Assembly (NCBI GenBank): GCA_027486415.1
Contig: JAIXPC010000002.1
Coordinates: 744,001-808,000 of the forward strand
From: Sphingomonadales bacterium
GTDB lineage: Bacteria; Pseudomonadota; Alphaproteobacteria; Sphingomonadales; Sphingomonadaceae
Direction of reading: 5' to 3'
DNA length: 64,000 nt
Part shown: positions 19,154-27,499 of the stretch, in pieces
Position numbering within the stretch: position 1 is the first letter of the stretch
Layout: each line of letters opens with the position of its first letter
The notes under the pieces: model-generated
Database searches by the model: none
What the model was told of the DNA's origin: nothing
The model's input: only the letters and a program-made list of their open reading frames with translations
Position numbers and translations under genes: made by a program

Positions 19154-19888
19154 ATGATCATGACCGCAGCCACCATCAACCCGGAAGAAGCCGCCTTTTT
19201 CGGCCTGCTCGCGGCGGACTGGTGGAATCCCCGCGGCACGTCGGCCATGCTTCACCGCATCACGCCGGTGCGCGCCGGCCATATCCGGTCGCTGGCGCTG
19301 GCCCATTTCGGGCTGGACGCGAAAAGCCGCCGGCCGCTTGCCGGTCTGTCGGCGCTGGATATCGGCTGCGGCGCCGGGCTGATGGCCGAGCCGCTGGCGC
19401 GCATGGGCGCTGCCACCACCGCCATCGATGCCGCGCCCGAAAATATCGACGCCGCGCGCGCTCACGCCCAGGCGGGCGGGCTGGCCATCGATTACCGGTG
19501 CATCCCGGTCGAGGATCTGGCGGCGACCGGCGTGCAGCACGACCTCATCACTTGCCTCGAAGTCGTGGAGCACGTCGTCGGGCGCGATCAATTCTTTGCC
19601 GCCATCGCGCAGCTGTTGAAGCCGGGCGGGCTGGCGGTGTTTTCCACCCCCAATCGCACGCCGGCCAGCTGGGCCGTGGTCATCGCCGGGGCGGAGCATA
19701 TCGCCCGCACCATCCCCAAGGGTGCCCACGACTGGAACCGCTTCTTCACCCCTGCCGAACTGGCTGAGGCTCTGACCCACGCGAGCCTGACGCCCGGCGA
19801 ACCCGCCGGCCTGTCGTGGCGGCCCGGCAAGGGCTTCCACATCGGCAGCGACACATCGGTGAACTACTTCCTGGCCGCGACCAAATGA
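19154..19888 (+). CDS. ubiG: UbiG, ubiquinone 3-O-methyltransferase
   Basis: SAM-dependent O-methyltransferase acting twice in ubiquinone synthesis. 244 residues from the ATG at 19154 (another in-frame ATG at 19160). EEAAFFGLLAADWWNPRG is the UbiG N-terminal signature; the SAM motif LDIGCGAGL is at about 68-76; TCLEVVEHV and GLAVFSTPNRT follow. Divergent from lysC. A strong hairpin begins two bases after the stop. Confidence 0.94.
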   Translation: MIMTAATINPEEAAFFGLLAADWWNPRGTSAMLHRITPVRAGHIRSLALAHFGLDAKSRRPLAGLSALDIGCGAGLMAEPLARMGAATTAIDAAPENIDAARAHAQAGGLAIDYRCIPVEDLAATGVQHDLITCLEVVEHVVGRDQFFAAIAQLLKPGGLAVFSTPNRTPASWAVVIAGAEHIARTIPKGAHDWNRFFTPAELAEALTHASLTPGEPAGLSWRPGKGFHIGSDTSVNYFLAATK

Positions 19889-19889
19889 A

Positions 19890-19922
19890 ACCGGCCGGTG
19901 CGGGGGGTCCGCACCGGCCGGT
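19890..19922. terminator. Bidirectional terminator between ubiG and a PEP-CTERM gene
   Basis: A 14-bp perfect stem (19890-19903 with 19909-19922, core CCGGCCGGTGCGG) around a 5-base loop lies between two convergent genes. On the plus strand it is followed by CTTG; on the minus strand by TTTCATTTG. It likely ends both transcripts. Confidence 0.75.
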
Positions 19923-19942
19923 CTTGACACGCGACGCCTGGA

Positions 19943-20596
19943 TCAGGCGGCGACGGTCTGCAGCGTCTTGCGGCGGCGCATCGAGGCACCGACAAGGCCA
20001 AAGCCGGCCATCATCATGGCCCAGCTGGCCGGTTCCGGCACCTCGCCGCCGCCCGGATCGATGCCGGTGTCGCCGATGCCGCCGATGCGGAACTGGCGAA
20101 CATCCTGCACATCACCGTTCAGCGTGAAGCTGACATTGGTGATGAACTGGTTGTCCAGCGCGCGGGCCGAGAAGAAATTCTGGCCGTTGGTGATGTTGAA
20201 CGTCTCGGAGAACAGATTGCCGAACTGATCGGTGAAGTTCAGCGTGGTCTGCGTGGCCGTGGCGCCGGTGCCGAAAATGTTGAATTCGACTTCCTTGAAG
20301 CCGGAGCCGGCGCCGAGGAAGAACGACAGCGCATCGAGGCCGCCATCAGCCCCTTCGATGCGGGCTTGACCCGAAGACGGCGTTGCGAGCGCCTCGGTGC
20401 CAAGGAAGGTCACCAGCGTGTTGGTCTGGTTGGTCACGCCAAAGGCATTGTTGCCCGAAGGAGCCGGACCCTGGAACTGCACGTTTTCTGCCGGCTGGAC
20501 TTCGCCCGGTGACGAAAAGATGACAATCGTGGCTGAAGCGGGAACAGCCGCCAGCGCCAGTGCGGCAGATGATACTGCCAATAAAAGCTTCTTCAT
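19943..20596 (-). CDS. Exported PEPxxWA-CTERM sorting-signal protein
   Basis: 217 residues from the ATG at 20596, with AGGAG about 8 bp upstream. A signal peptide MKKLLLAVSSAALALAA...ASA is followed by a beta-rich domain (about 24-185) without recognisable catalytic residues. The C-terminus is VPEPASWAMMMAGFGLVG then SMRRRK: PEP motif, hydrophobic helix, basic tail. This is the signal cut by exosortase-type enzymes in sphingomonads, so it should be an extracellular or cell-surface protein. The 262 bp upstream hold only short imperfect repeats (CACGAC/GTCGTG near 20647-20667). Confidence 0.88.
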   Translation of the reverse strand: MKKLLLAVSSAALALAAVPASATIVIFSSPGEVQPAENVQFQGPAPSGNNAFGVTNQTNTLVTFLGTEALATPSSGQARIEGADGGLDALSFFLGAGSGFKEVEFNIFGTGATATQTTLNFTDQFGNLFSETFNITNGQNFFSARALDNQFITNVSFTLNGDVQDVRQFRIGGIGDTGIDPGGGEVPEPASWAMMMAGFGLVGASMRRRKTLQTVAA

Positions 20597-20858
20597 TGTC
20601 CGTACTCCTGAAAATCGTTCATGCCGATCACGCAATGCGATCCCGTCACGACAGGACGACCCGTCGTGATCTTCGTTCGCAAACATGCAGGATTGAGGGG
20701 TTAATCCCGCAGTAACCATTTGCATTGCTATGGCTTGCAGGCGGGAGGGCCGGAAATTACGGGTTTGCGGTGACTTGTGGCCATCTGTCGGCCAATTTCG
20801 GCAGGCTTGGCCTCACTCGATGGCTGTGCCAGATTTGTGGGCAGTACGGAGGCACGCC

Positions 20859-21374
20859 ATGACGACCCCGCTGAAGGGCATTCACCACAGCGCCTATCGC
20901 TGCCGCGACGCAGAGGAGACACGGGCCTTTTACGAAGACGTGCTCGGCCTGCCGCTGGCGGCCGTGGTGCAGGAGGAAAAGGAGCCGGGGTCGGGCGTGC
21001 CCAATCCGTTCGTGCACCTGTTCTTCCGCATGCCCGATGGCAATTTCATCGCGTTCTTCGATGCGCCCGGCACGGTGAAGGACGGGGACTTCAAGCTGGT
21101 GCATGGCTTTGATCGCCACGTTGCCTTTGAAGCCGATGACGAAGTGACCCTGCTCGCCTGGTGCGACAGGCTGAACGGGGCCGGCGTTCCCTGTTTCGGT
21201 CCGATCGATCACGGCTTTGTGAAATCGGTCTATTTCGCCGATCCCAACGGTTTGCCACTGGAAATCACGGCGCGGGTGGCCGCGCACGATGCCATCCTGG
21301 CCGAAGATGCGAAAACCGCGCATGCCACCATCGCCGCCTGGAGCGCGCGCAAGGCCGCCGAACGCGCCGCATGA
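20859..21374 (+). CDS. VOC-family (glyoxalase/dioxygenase-fold) protein
   Basis: 171 residues with GGAGG 8 bp upstream. Begins MTTPLKGIHHSAYRCRDAEE and shows the paired beta-alpha-beta-beta-beta modules of the vicinal-oxygen-chelate fold: HHSAYRCRD, FYEDVLGLPL, DRHVAFEADDE, VKSVYFADPNGLPLEI with a Glu at the metal position. Metal ligands are likely His (near 9-10), His (near 86) and Glu (near 136). The substrate is unknown. The stop overlaps the next gene (ATGA), so the two probably act together. Confidence 0.87.
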   Translation: MTTPLKGIHHSAYRCRDAEETRAFYEDVLGLPLAAVVQEEKEPGSGVPNPFVHLFFRMPDGNFIAFFDAPGTVKDGDFKLVHGFDRHVAFEADDEVTLLAWCDRLNGAGVPCFGPIDHGFVKSVYFADPNGLPLEITARVAAHDAILAEDAKTAHATIAAWSARKAAERAA

Positions 21375-22513
21375 GCTTCGCCCGCATTCCGCTGCTGATC
21401 GCTTTCCGCGAAGCCGTTGGCCTGCGCGACACCTATGGCGGCATCGATGGTGTTGTCGCGTTGCAGGCGCATCACCTGAAACCCGAAACCCCGTCCGATA
21501 CGATCGTGGTGTTCATGCACCCGATGGGCATCATGCACTATCTGCCGCTGCCGCCGGCACTGGCCGCCGCCGGGGTGCACGTGCTCACCGCCGTCTCGCG
21601 TTATCCCAACAACGACAGTGCGTTGATCATGGAAAAGGTGGCGGTCGATCTTGGCCGCTGGGTGGCGCACTGCCGCGAGCAATTGGGCTACCGGAAGGTC
21701 GTGCTGGCTGGCTGGTCGGGTGGCGGCAGTCTCGCCCTTTTCTACCAGGCAGAGGCCTGCGACCCCCAGGTCACCCATACGCCGTCTGGTGAGCCGTTCC
21801 CGATGGCAGGGGCGAACCTGCCGCCCGTCGATGGTGTCATGCTGCTCGCAGCTCATGTCAGCCGCGCGCAGACGCTGACGGAGTGGCTGGATGCCTCGGT
21901 GGTGGATGAAGCCGGACCGGTGCGCGATCCGCGCTGGTATCTTTACGGCCCGGAATGTCCGCAGCCGCCTTATTCGCAGGATTTCCTTTCGGAATATGCC
22001 GCCCGGCAGGTCGCCCGGTCTGAGCGCATCACGGCCTGGGCACGGGAGACATTGGCCGACATCACACGCCGCGAAGGCCCCCATGCCGAACGCGCCTTCA
22101 TCGTCCATGGCACCATGGCGGCACCATGCTGGCTCGATCCGGCGGTCGACGCCAATGATCGCACGCCCGGCCGCTGCTATCTGGGTGATCCGCGCCTGAT
22201 CAACGATTCGCCGGGCGGGCTGGGCCGCTTCACCACGCTGCGATCATGGCTGTCGCAATGGAGCCTTTCCAGCCACGCCTGCTCCCTGAAGGTCGGCCAT
22301 CGCATCCGGGTGCCGGTGCTGGTGGTGGGCAACACCGCCGATGATGCCTGCACGCCCAGCCACACGCAGCGCCTGTTCGAATGCGTTGCCAATGCGGCTT
22401 CGCGCGAATTGCACGAGGTGAGGGGCGCGACCCATTATTATGCCTTCCAGCCCGATCATCTGAAGATCGCGGCCGGTATCGTCACCGACTGGCTGGGCCG
22501 GCAGGGCTTTTAA
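21371..22513 (+). CDS. Alpha/beta hydrolase
   Basis: 380 residues from an ATG overlapping the VOC stop. The nucleophile elbow GWSGG has its Ser at about 116, a strand VVFMHPMGIMHYL lies near 46-58, and the C-terminal GATHYYAFQPDH supplies the catalytic His. An acidic residue near LVVGNTADDACTPSH completes the triad. The coupled VOC gene suggests a two-step breakdown of an aromatic or ester substrate; this is inference. The stop shares bases with the convergent response regulator stop. Confidence 0.83.
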   Translation: MSFARIPLLIAFREAVGLRDTYGGIDGVVALQAHHLKPETPSDTIVVFMHPMGIMHYLPLPPALAAAGVHVLTAVSRYPNNDSALIMEKVAVDLGRWVAHCREQLGYRKVVLAGWSGGGSLALFYQAEACDPQVTHTPSGEPFPMAGANLPPVDGVMLLAAHVSRAQTLTEWLDASVVDEAGPVRDPRWYLYGPECPQPPYSQDFLSEYAARQVARSERITAWARETLADITRREGPHAERAFIVHGTMAAPCWLDPAVDANDRTPGRCYLGDPRLINDSPGGLGRFTTLRSWLSQWSLSSHACSLKVGHRIRVPVLVVGNTADDACTPSHTQRLFECVANAASRELHEVRGATHYYAFQPDHLKIAAGIVTDWLGRQGF

Positions 22514-23301
22514 AGAAACCGTGCCACCACGTCGCGATAGCTGCGCGACACCTTCACCTGCGTGCCCGATCCCAGCACCAGGAAGCATTCGCCATTGGTG
22601 TGCGGGCGCACGCTCTTGATATTGTCGAGGTTGACGATGGTGGAGCGGTGGATGCGCTGGAACTTCTTGGGATCCAGCCGGCGCTCCAGGTCCTTCATCG
22701 TCTCACGCAGCACCAGCGTCTGATCGGCGGTATAGATGCACATGTAATCGCCCGCCGCATCGATGCGTTCGATATTGTCGACATCGACGCGGAAGATCTG
22801 GCCGCGATCCTTGATGTTGATCACCCGTTCGAAACGGCCGGCAGCCGGTGCGTCCGACAGATCCTCAGGCAAGGCTTCGGGCGCGACCTCCGACAGGATT
22901 TCCTTCAACCGCTCCGCCCCTTGCGCGCCCTGTTTCTCGGCGAGGCGCTGACGGACGCGGTCGATGGTGGCAGCCAGCCGGTCTTCCTCGACGGGCTTCA
23001 AGAGATAATCCACCGCCTGTGCATCAAAGGCCTTGAGCGCGTGCTGGGTGAAGGCGGTCACGAACACGAACAGCGGCGGTTCGATGTCGGCCAGCCCTGA
23101 CACCACGGAAAAGCCGTCAAAGCCCGGCATCTGGATATCGAGGAACACCAGGTCGGGCTTGTGGGTGCGGATGGCGCGGATGGCCTCGCGGCCGTTGGCG
23201 CAGCGTTCGATGATCTCGATATCGTCAAAGGGCTGCAGTCTCAGTTCCAGCCCCTGGATGGCCAGGGGTTCATCGTCGACGAGAATGGTGCGGATGGGCA
23301 T
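22510..23301 (-). CDS. LytTR-type response regulator
   Basis: 263 residues from the ATG at 23301. Receiver domain: DDEPLAIQGLE at about 9-19, phosphorylated Asp at about 55 in LVFLDIQMPGFDG, and DYLLKPVEEDRL near 101-112. The C-terminal LytTR DNA-binding domain (about 160-263) has FQRIHRSTIVNLDNIKSV. It is cognate to the sensor kinase upstream, whose stop is 5 bp before this start. Confidence 0.92.
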   Translation of the reverse strand: MPIRTILVDDEPLAIQGLELRLQPFDDIEIIERCANGREAIRAIRTHKPDLVFLDIQMPGFDGFSVVSGLADIEPPLFVFVTAFTQHALKAFDAQAVDYLLKPVEEDRLAATIDRVRQRLAEKQGAQGAERLKEILSEVAPEALPEDLSDAPAAGRFERVINIKDRGQIFRVDVDNIERIDAAGDYMCIYTADQTLVLRETMKDLERRLDPKKFQRIHRSTIVNLDNIKSVRPHTNGECFLVLGSGTQVKVSRSYRDVVARFL

Positions 23302-23305
23302 GGGC

Positions 23306-24448
23306 CTAGACCTGTGGGGCCAGTGCCGGGACGACAACCGGGTTTGCGACGGGCTGTGCGCTATTGTCGGTCTGATACGGGATGTCGATCAACACGATAA
23401 GGCCGTGGGGTTCGTTGTCGGCCAGCTCAAGGCGATGATCTGCGCCATAGCTTTGCGCCAGCCTGTCACGAATATTCGCCAGACCGACATTGGTTCCCGG
23501 CGTCGTGTCAGCCGGCGCTGCGCCCAGCCCGGGCCCGGTATCGGCAATGGTGATCACCAGCCGGTCGCCCATGCGGCGAGCATCGATCAGGATATCGGCT
23601 CCGTCTTCCGACGGGGTCACGGCATATTTGATGGCGTTTTCCACCAGCGGCTGCAGCAACAGTGATGGCAGCCGCGCCTCGATCACGTCGGGCGCGATGT
23701 CGAACCGGGTCCGCAGCCGCGATTCAAAGCGGGTGCGCTCGATGTCGAGATAGAGTTTCAGCGCCTCTGCCTCCTGCGCCACCGTCGCCAGCCCCTCGCG
23801 TTCCCCCACCAGGCTGTACCGCAGGAAGTTGGCGAGACGGGACAGCATCGCGTTGGCGCGCTCCGTCTGTTTCAGCAGCACCAGCGTCGAAATGCTGTTC
23901 AGCGTGTTGAACAGGAAATGCGGATTGAGCTGATAGCGCAGCATGGCCAGCTGGGCGCTGTTGGCCTGCGCCGCCATGTTGAGCATGCGTTCCGATTGTT
24001 CGGCCAGCAGCAGATAATAGTTGATGCCGTAATAAAGCCCCGTCCACGCCCCCAGCACCGAGAAATCGAGCAGGATGGCACCCAGGAACTGCACACCCCT
24101 GGGCTGCCAGCCGGGCTGGTAGAAGGTGGCGTGCGCCCACACTTCGAGAACGGAGAACAGCGCCGAGGCCGTCACCAGCAGCAGCGCCGTCAGCGTCCAG
24201 GTCCACAGCGGCTTCATGGCGATCAGCCGGCGATAGGCGGCCGCCAGCAGCAGCGTGATCGAAAAGCCGGTGGCGGTGACGATGACGGCCGGCAGCACAA
24301 AGCTCAGCCCCATCGAGTTGGCCAGCCCTGACAGCGCGCGCAGCAGCAGATAGGCGACCCAGCCGCCGCCCTGCAAAATCCAGAAGGCGCGGTTCTTGTC
24401 GCGGAAAAAACCGTGGCGGACGAGGGGTTCAACCATCGCGCCCAGCAT
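23306..24448 (-). CDS. LytS-type sensor histidine kinase (His_kinase family)
   Basis: About 380 residues from the ATG at 24448; a GTG at 24511 and an ATG at 24436 are alternatives and none has a good ribosome binding site. About four transmembrane helices (residues 20-145) carry no periplasmic sensor domain. The phospho-accepting His lies in YQLNPHFLFNTLNSI at about 177, and the ATPase end has ENAIKYAV, DTGPGLG and GLANIRDRL. The signal is unknown, probably membrane-state or quorum-like. Paired with the LytTR regulator. Confidence 0.9.
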   Translation of the reverse strand: MLGAMVEPLVRHGFFRDKNRAFWILQGGGWVAYLLLRALSGLANSMGLSFVLPAVIVTATGFSITLLLAAAYRRLIAMKPLWTWTLTALLLVTASALFSVLEVWAHATFYQPGWQPRGVQFLGAILLDFSVLGAWTGLYYGINYYLLLAEQSERMLNMAAQANSAQLAMLRYQLNPHFLFNTLNSISTLVLLKQTERANAMLSRLANFLRYSLVGEREGLATVAQEAEALKLYLDIERTRFESRLRTRFDIAPDVIEARLPSLLLQPLVENAIKYAVTPSEDGADILIDARRMGDRLVITIADTGPGLGAAPADTTPGTNVGLANIRDRLAQSYGADHRLELADNEPHGLIVLIDIPYQTDNSAQPVANPVVVPALAPQV

Positions 24449-24552
24449 AGCCAAAGGCGCGAAAAATGCCAGCCGCGGCCATGGCCGGCGGATTTCGGAC
24501 GCGTGTGTCACCGGTGCTGGCCATCGTGCCGGGGCGGCCCTACACTCGCATC

Positions 24553-25173
24553 ATGGGTCTTTCCGCCGCCACGCTGGCCGCCAGTCTTGCCGATCTGGCC
24601 GCCGTCCATCCCGCCATCGCCGCAGCGCTTGCCGCCCACGGCCCGCCCGAACCCCGGCTGCGTCCGCGCGGCGCTTCGACCATGATGCGCGCCATCGTCG
24701 CCCAGCAGGTCAGCACCAAGGCCGCAGCCAGCATCTGGGACCGGCTGGTGACAGCCTGCGGCGGCAACATGGACGATATCGCCGCCGTCGCCGCCACGCC
24801 CTTCGACGTGCTGCGCGCGGCTGGGCTGTCGGGGCAGAAAGCCGGCTATGTCCACGCGCTGGCCGAGGCGGTGGCGAGCGGGCGCATCGATTTCGCCGCG
24901 CTGCCGACGGATGACGAACAGGCGATCACGCTGCTCTCTTCCGTCAAGGGCATCGGCCGCTGGTCAGCCGAAATCTATCTGCTGTTCGCCGAAGGCAGGC
25001 CCGACATCTTCCCCGCCGGCGACCTCGCGCTGCAGATCCAGCTGGGGCGCCTGCTGGCGCAGCCGGCCCGGCCAACGGAAAAACAGGCCCGGCTGCTGGC
25101 CGAACCGATGCGCCCGCACCGCGGTGCGCTGTCAATCATGCTCTGGCATCAATACAATATCACGGCGCTGTGA
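24553..25173 (+). CDS. DNA-3-methyladenine glycosylase (AlkA/HhH-GPD type)
   Basis: Base-excision repair enzyme removing alkylated purines. 206 residues. The helix-hairpin-helix LSSVKGIGRWSAE is at about 128-140 and the catalytic Asp in FPAGDLAL at about 157, in the correct spacing. It lacks the N-terminal TBP-like domain of E. coli AlkA, as in the short alphaproteobacterial form. Divergent from the sensor kinase. Confidence 0.9.
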   Translation: MGLSAATLAASLADLAAVHPAIAAALAAHGPPEPRLRPRGASTMMRAIVAQQVSTKAAASIWDRLVTACGGNMDDIAAVAATPFDVLRAAGLSGQKAGYVHALAEAVASGRIDFAALPTDDEQAITLLSSVKGIGRWSAEIYLLFAEGRPDIFPAGDLALQIQLGRLLAQPARPTEKQARLLAEPMRPHRGALSIMLWHQYNITAL

Positions 25174-25186
25174 TAACGCCCCGCTC

Positions 25187-25996
25187 ATGCAACCGCGCAT
25201 CACCGATATCACCTCGCCGGCCAACCCCGTCCTCAAGGCGCTGAAGGCGCTCGACGACAAGCGCGGCCGCCGCGAAGCGGGCCAGTTCCTCGCCGAAGGC
25301 CTGCGCGTCTGCACCGAGGCGCTGGCCGCCGGCCATGTGCCCGACACCCTGCTGTTCACGCCCGAGGCCGAGCGCCACCGCCTCACCCAGGCGCTGATCG
25401 AGGCGACGTGGGATCGGCGCGGCACCATCCTTCGCACCACCCCGCAGCTGATGCAGCGGCTGACCGGCAAGGACAATGCGCAAGGGGTGGCCGCCGCCTA
25501 TGCCATCCCCGACATCTCTCTGGGCCGCATTGACCGCAGCACGGCCGGTCTCTGGCTCGTGGCCGAGAATCTGAAAGACCCCGGCAATTTCGGCACCATG
25601 CTGAGGACGTGCGATGCCACCGGTGCGGGCGGCGTCATCCTGCTCGACCAGTCGTGTGACCCGTTCAGCGTCGAGGCGGTGCGCGCATCGATGGGCGCAC
25701 TGTTCAGCCGGCAGGTGGCCAAGGCATCGGGCGCGGAATTCTTCGCCTGGCTGCGCGCCGGGCCGGGGCAGCTTGTCGGCGCGGCGCTCAGCGACAGCGC
25801 GGTCGATTATCGCGCCCACCGCTATCAGGCGCCCTGCTTCCTGATGATGGGCAATGAACAGGCCGGTTTGCCCGCCGAATATGTTGCCCGCTGCGACGGC
25901 GTGGTGAAGCTGCCCATGCACGGCACCGCCGACAGCCTGAATGTCGCTGTGTGCGCCGGTGTCCTGCTTTATCATGCACTTGACCAGCTTGGGTGA
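25187..25996 (+). CDS. SpoU/TrmH-family RNA 2'-O-methyltransferase
   Basis: 269 residues. The N-terminal substrate-binding domain starts ITDITSPANPVLKALKAL with FLAEGLRVCTEAL. The SPOUT motifs follow: ENLKDPGNFGTMLRTCDATG (about 132-151), PCFLMMGNEQAGLP (motif 2) and LPMHGTADSLNVAVCAG (motif 3), which form the knotted SAM site. Target is a tRNA or rRNA ribose; cannot be decided. Starts 13 bp after alkA. Confidence 0.92.
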   Translation: MQPRITDITSPANPVLKALKALDDKRGRREAGQFLAEGLRVCTEALAAGHVPDTLLFTPEAERHRLTQALIEATWDRRGTILRTTPQLMQRLTGKDNAQGVAAAYAIPDISLGRIDRSTAGLWLVAENLKDPGNFGTMLRTCDATGAGGVILLDQSCDPFSVEAVRASMGALFSRQVAKASGAEFFAWLRAGPGQLVGAALSDSAVDYRAHRYQAPCFLMMGNEQAGLPAEYVARCDGVVKLPMHGTADSLNVAVCAGVLLYHALDQLG

Positions 25997-26061
25997 CGCT
26001 TCGGTCATTTGACCTCCCGCTCCCCGTGGCGCAGGAATCGCGCATCATGGGGGATCCAAGC

Positions 26062-27438
26062 ATGCGCGCCATCATCCTGTTCATCGCCAGCCTGTTTGCC
26101 AGTGTCGCGGCACAGGCGGCCGGCATCACCGCGCTGGTTGGCGGCCGGCTGATCGATGGCCAGGGCGGGCCGCCGCTGGCCAACAGTGTCATCCTGGTTG
26201 ATGGCGACCGCATCAGCGCCATCGGCACGGTCGCCACCTTGCCGGTGCCGGCCGGCGCCACCGTGGTTTCGACCGAAGGCATGGATGTGCTTCCCGGCCT
26301 GTGGGACATGCACGTCCACCTGATGATCAACGGCCATGCCGATTACACCCATTGGGACAAGGCCTATCTCAACCGTTTCGGCCCCGAGATCATGCCGGCC
26401 AGCGCCGTGCAACTGCTGCTGGCCGGTGTCACCAGCGCCCGCGATCTGGGCGGGCCGCTGGCCGAATCCATCGCCATCCGCGAGGATATCAAGGCCGGCC
26501 GCAAGCCCGGCCCCCGCCTCTATGTCTCCGGGCCGTTCCTGCAGAAAAAGCCCTATCCGGGCACCGAGGCGTTTCGCTGGGGCGTCGACTCCCCGGATGA
26601 TGCCCGCGCCAAGGTCAGGAAGCTGAAAGCCGCCGGCGTCGACGTCATCAAGCTGGTGGATCAGGACGAGGTGGGTGAGGTGACGACCCGCGCCATCGTC
26701 GATGAAGCGCACCGGCTGGGCCTGAAGGTCGTCGGCCACAGCCACCTGCCCGACGAGATTCGCATCGGCCTGAAGACCGGCATCGACAATTTCGAACACA
26801 CCGGGCTGGGCGCGGCGCCGCGTTATCCCGACGACATCATGGTGGCGCTGGAAGCCCGCGCCGCCGAAGGCCGCGTGCGCGGCAACCCGCTCTACTGGAC
26901 GCCGACGATCAGCGGCCTGTTCAATCACGCCAACCTGCTCGCCAATCCGGAAAAGCTGGACGACGCCTGCTGGGCGCGCGGTTTGAAGCCCGACACGGTG
27001 GCCGACATCAAGGCCTCGCTCAAGGATCTGCCGAGCCTTGAATACAACCAGCTCACCCCGCGTCGCAAACCGACGCTGGACACCAAGTTCGCGCAATTGC
27101 GCAAGGCTGGCGCCATCCTGCTGGTCGGCACCGACAGCGGCATTCCCACCGCCTTTCACTGCCAGACGACCTGGAACGAACTGGACGTGTGGGTGAACGG
27201 TTTGGCTGTGCCGGCGATGGAGGCGATCCAGGCCGCGACCTACTGGCCGGCCAAGTTCATGGGGGTGGAGCGCGACAGCGGCACGGTTTCGGTGGGCAAA
27301 TTTGCCGACATCATCGCCGTGCGGGGCGACGTGCTCCGCACCATCGCGCTGTTGCAGAACCCCGCGCACATCATCAAGGGCGGCGTGATCTACAAGCAGA
27401 ACGGCGTGGTGAACGAGGCCGCACTCGCCCCCCGTTGA
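26062..27438 (+). CDS. Exported metal-dependent amidohydrolase
   Basis: 458 residues from the ATG at 26062, preceded by GGGGG at a fitting distance (an ATG at 26047 is possible). Signal MRAIILFIASLFASVAAQA. Metal-binding HVH at about 84-86 in LWDMHVHLM, a later VGHSHLPDE, a carboxylated-Lys candidate in VDVIKLVDQDE, and the catalytic Asp in GTDSGIPTA. This is the imidazolonepropionase-like subgroup, whose periplasmic members are often dipeptidases or hydrolases of acylated amines. Substrate unknown. Confidence 0.86.
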   Translation: MRAIILFIASLFASVAAQAAGITALVGGRLIDGQGGPPLANSVILVDGDRISAIGTVATLPVPAGATVVSTEGMDVLPGLWDMHVHLMINGHADYTHWDKAYLNRFGPEIMPASAVQLLLAGVTSARDLGGPLAESIAIREDIKAGRKPGPRLYVSGPFLQKKPYPGTEAFRWGVDSPDDARAKVRKLKAAGVDVIKLVDQDEVGEVTTRAIVDEAHRLGLKVVGHSHLPDEIRIGLKTGIDNFEHTGLGAAPRYPDDIMVALEARAAEGRVRGNPLYWTPTISGLFNHANLLANPEKLDDACWARGLKPDTVADIKASLKDLPSLEYNQLTPRRKPTLDTKFAQLRKAGAILLVGTDSGIPTAFHCQTTWNELDVWVNGLAVPAMEAIQAATYWPAKFMGVERDSGTVSVGKFADIIAVRGDVLRTIALLQNPAHIIKGGVIYKQNGVVNEAALAPR

Positions 27439-27499
27439 CAGGCTGGCGGTAACCGCAGAGCATCGCAGTCAGCCCATTGGGGGCTGGCAGGGGGCCGAT

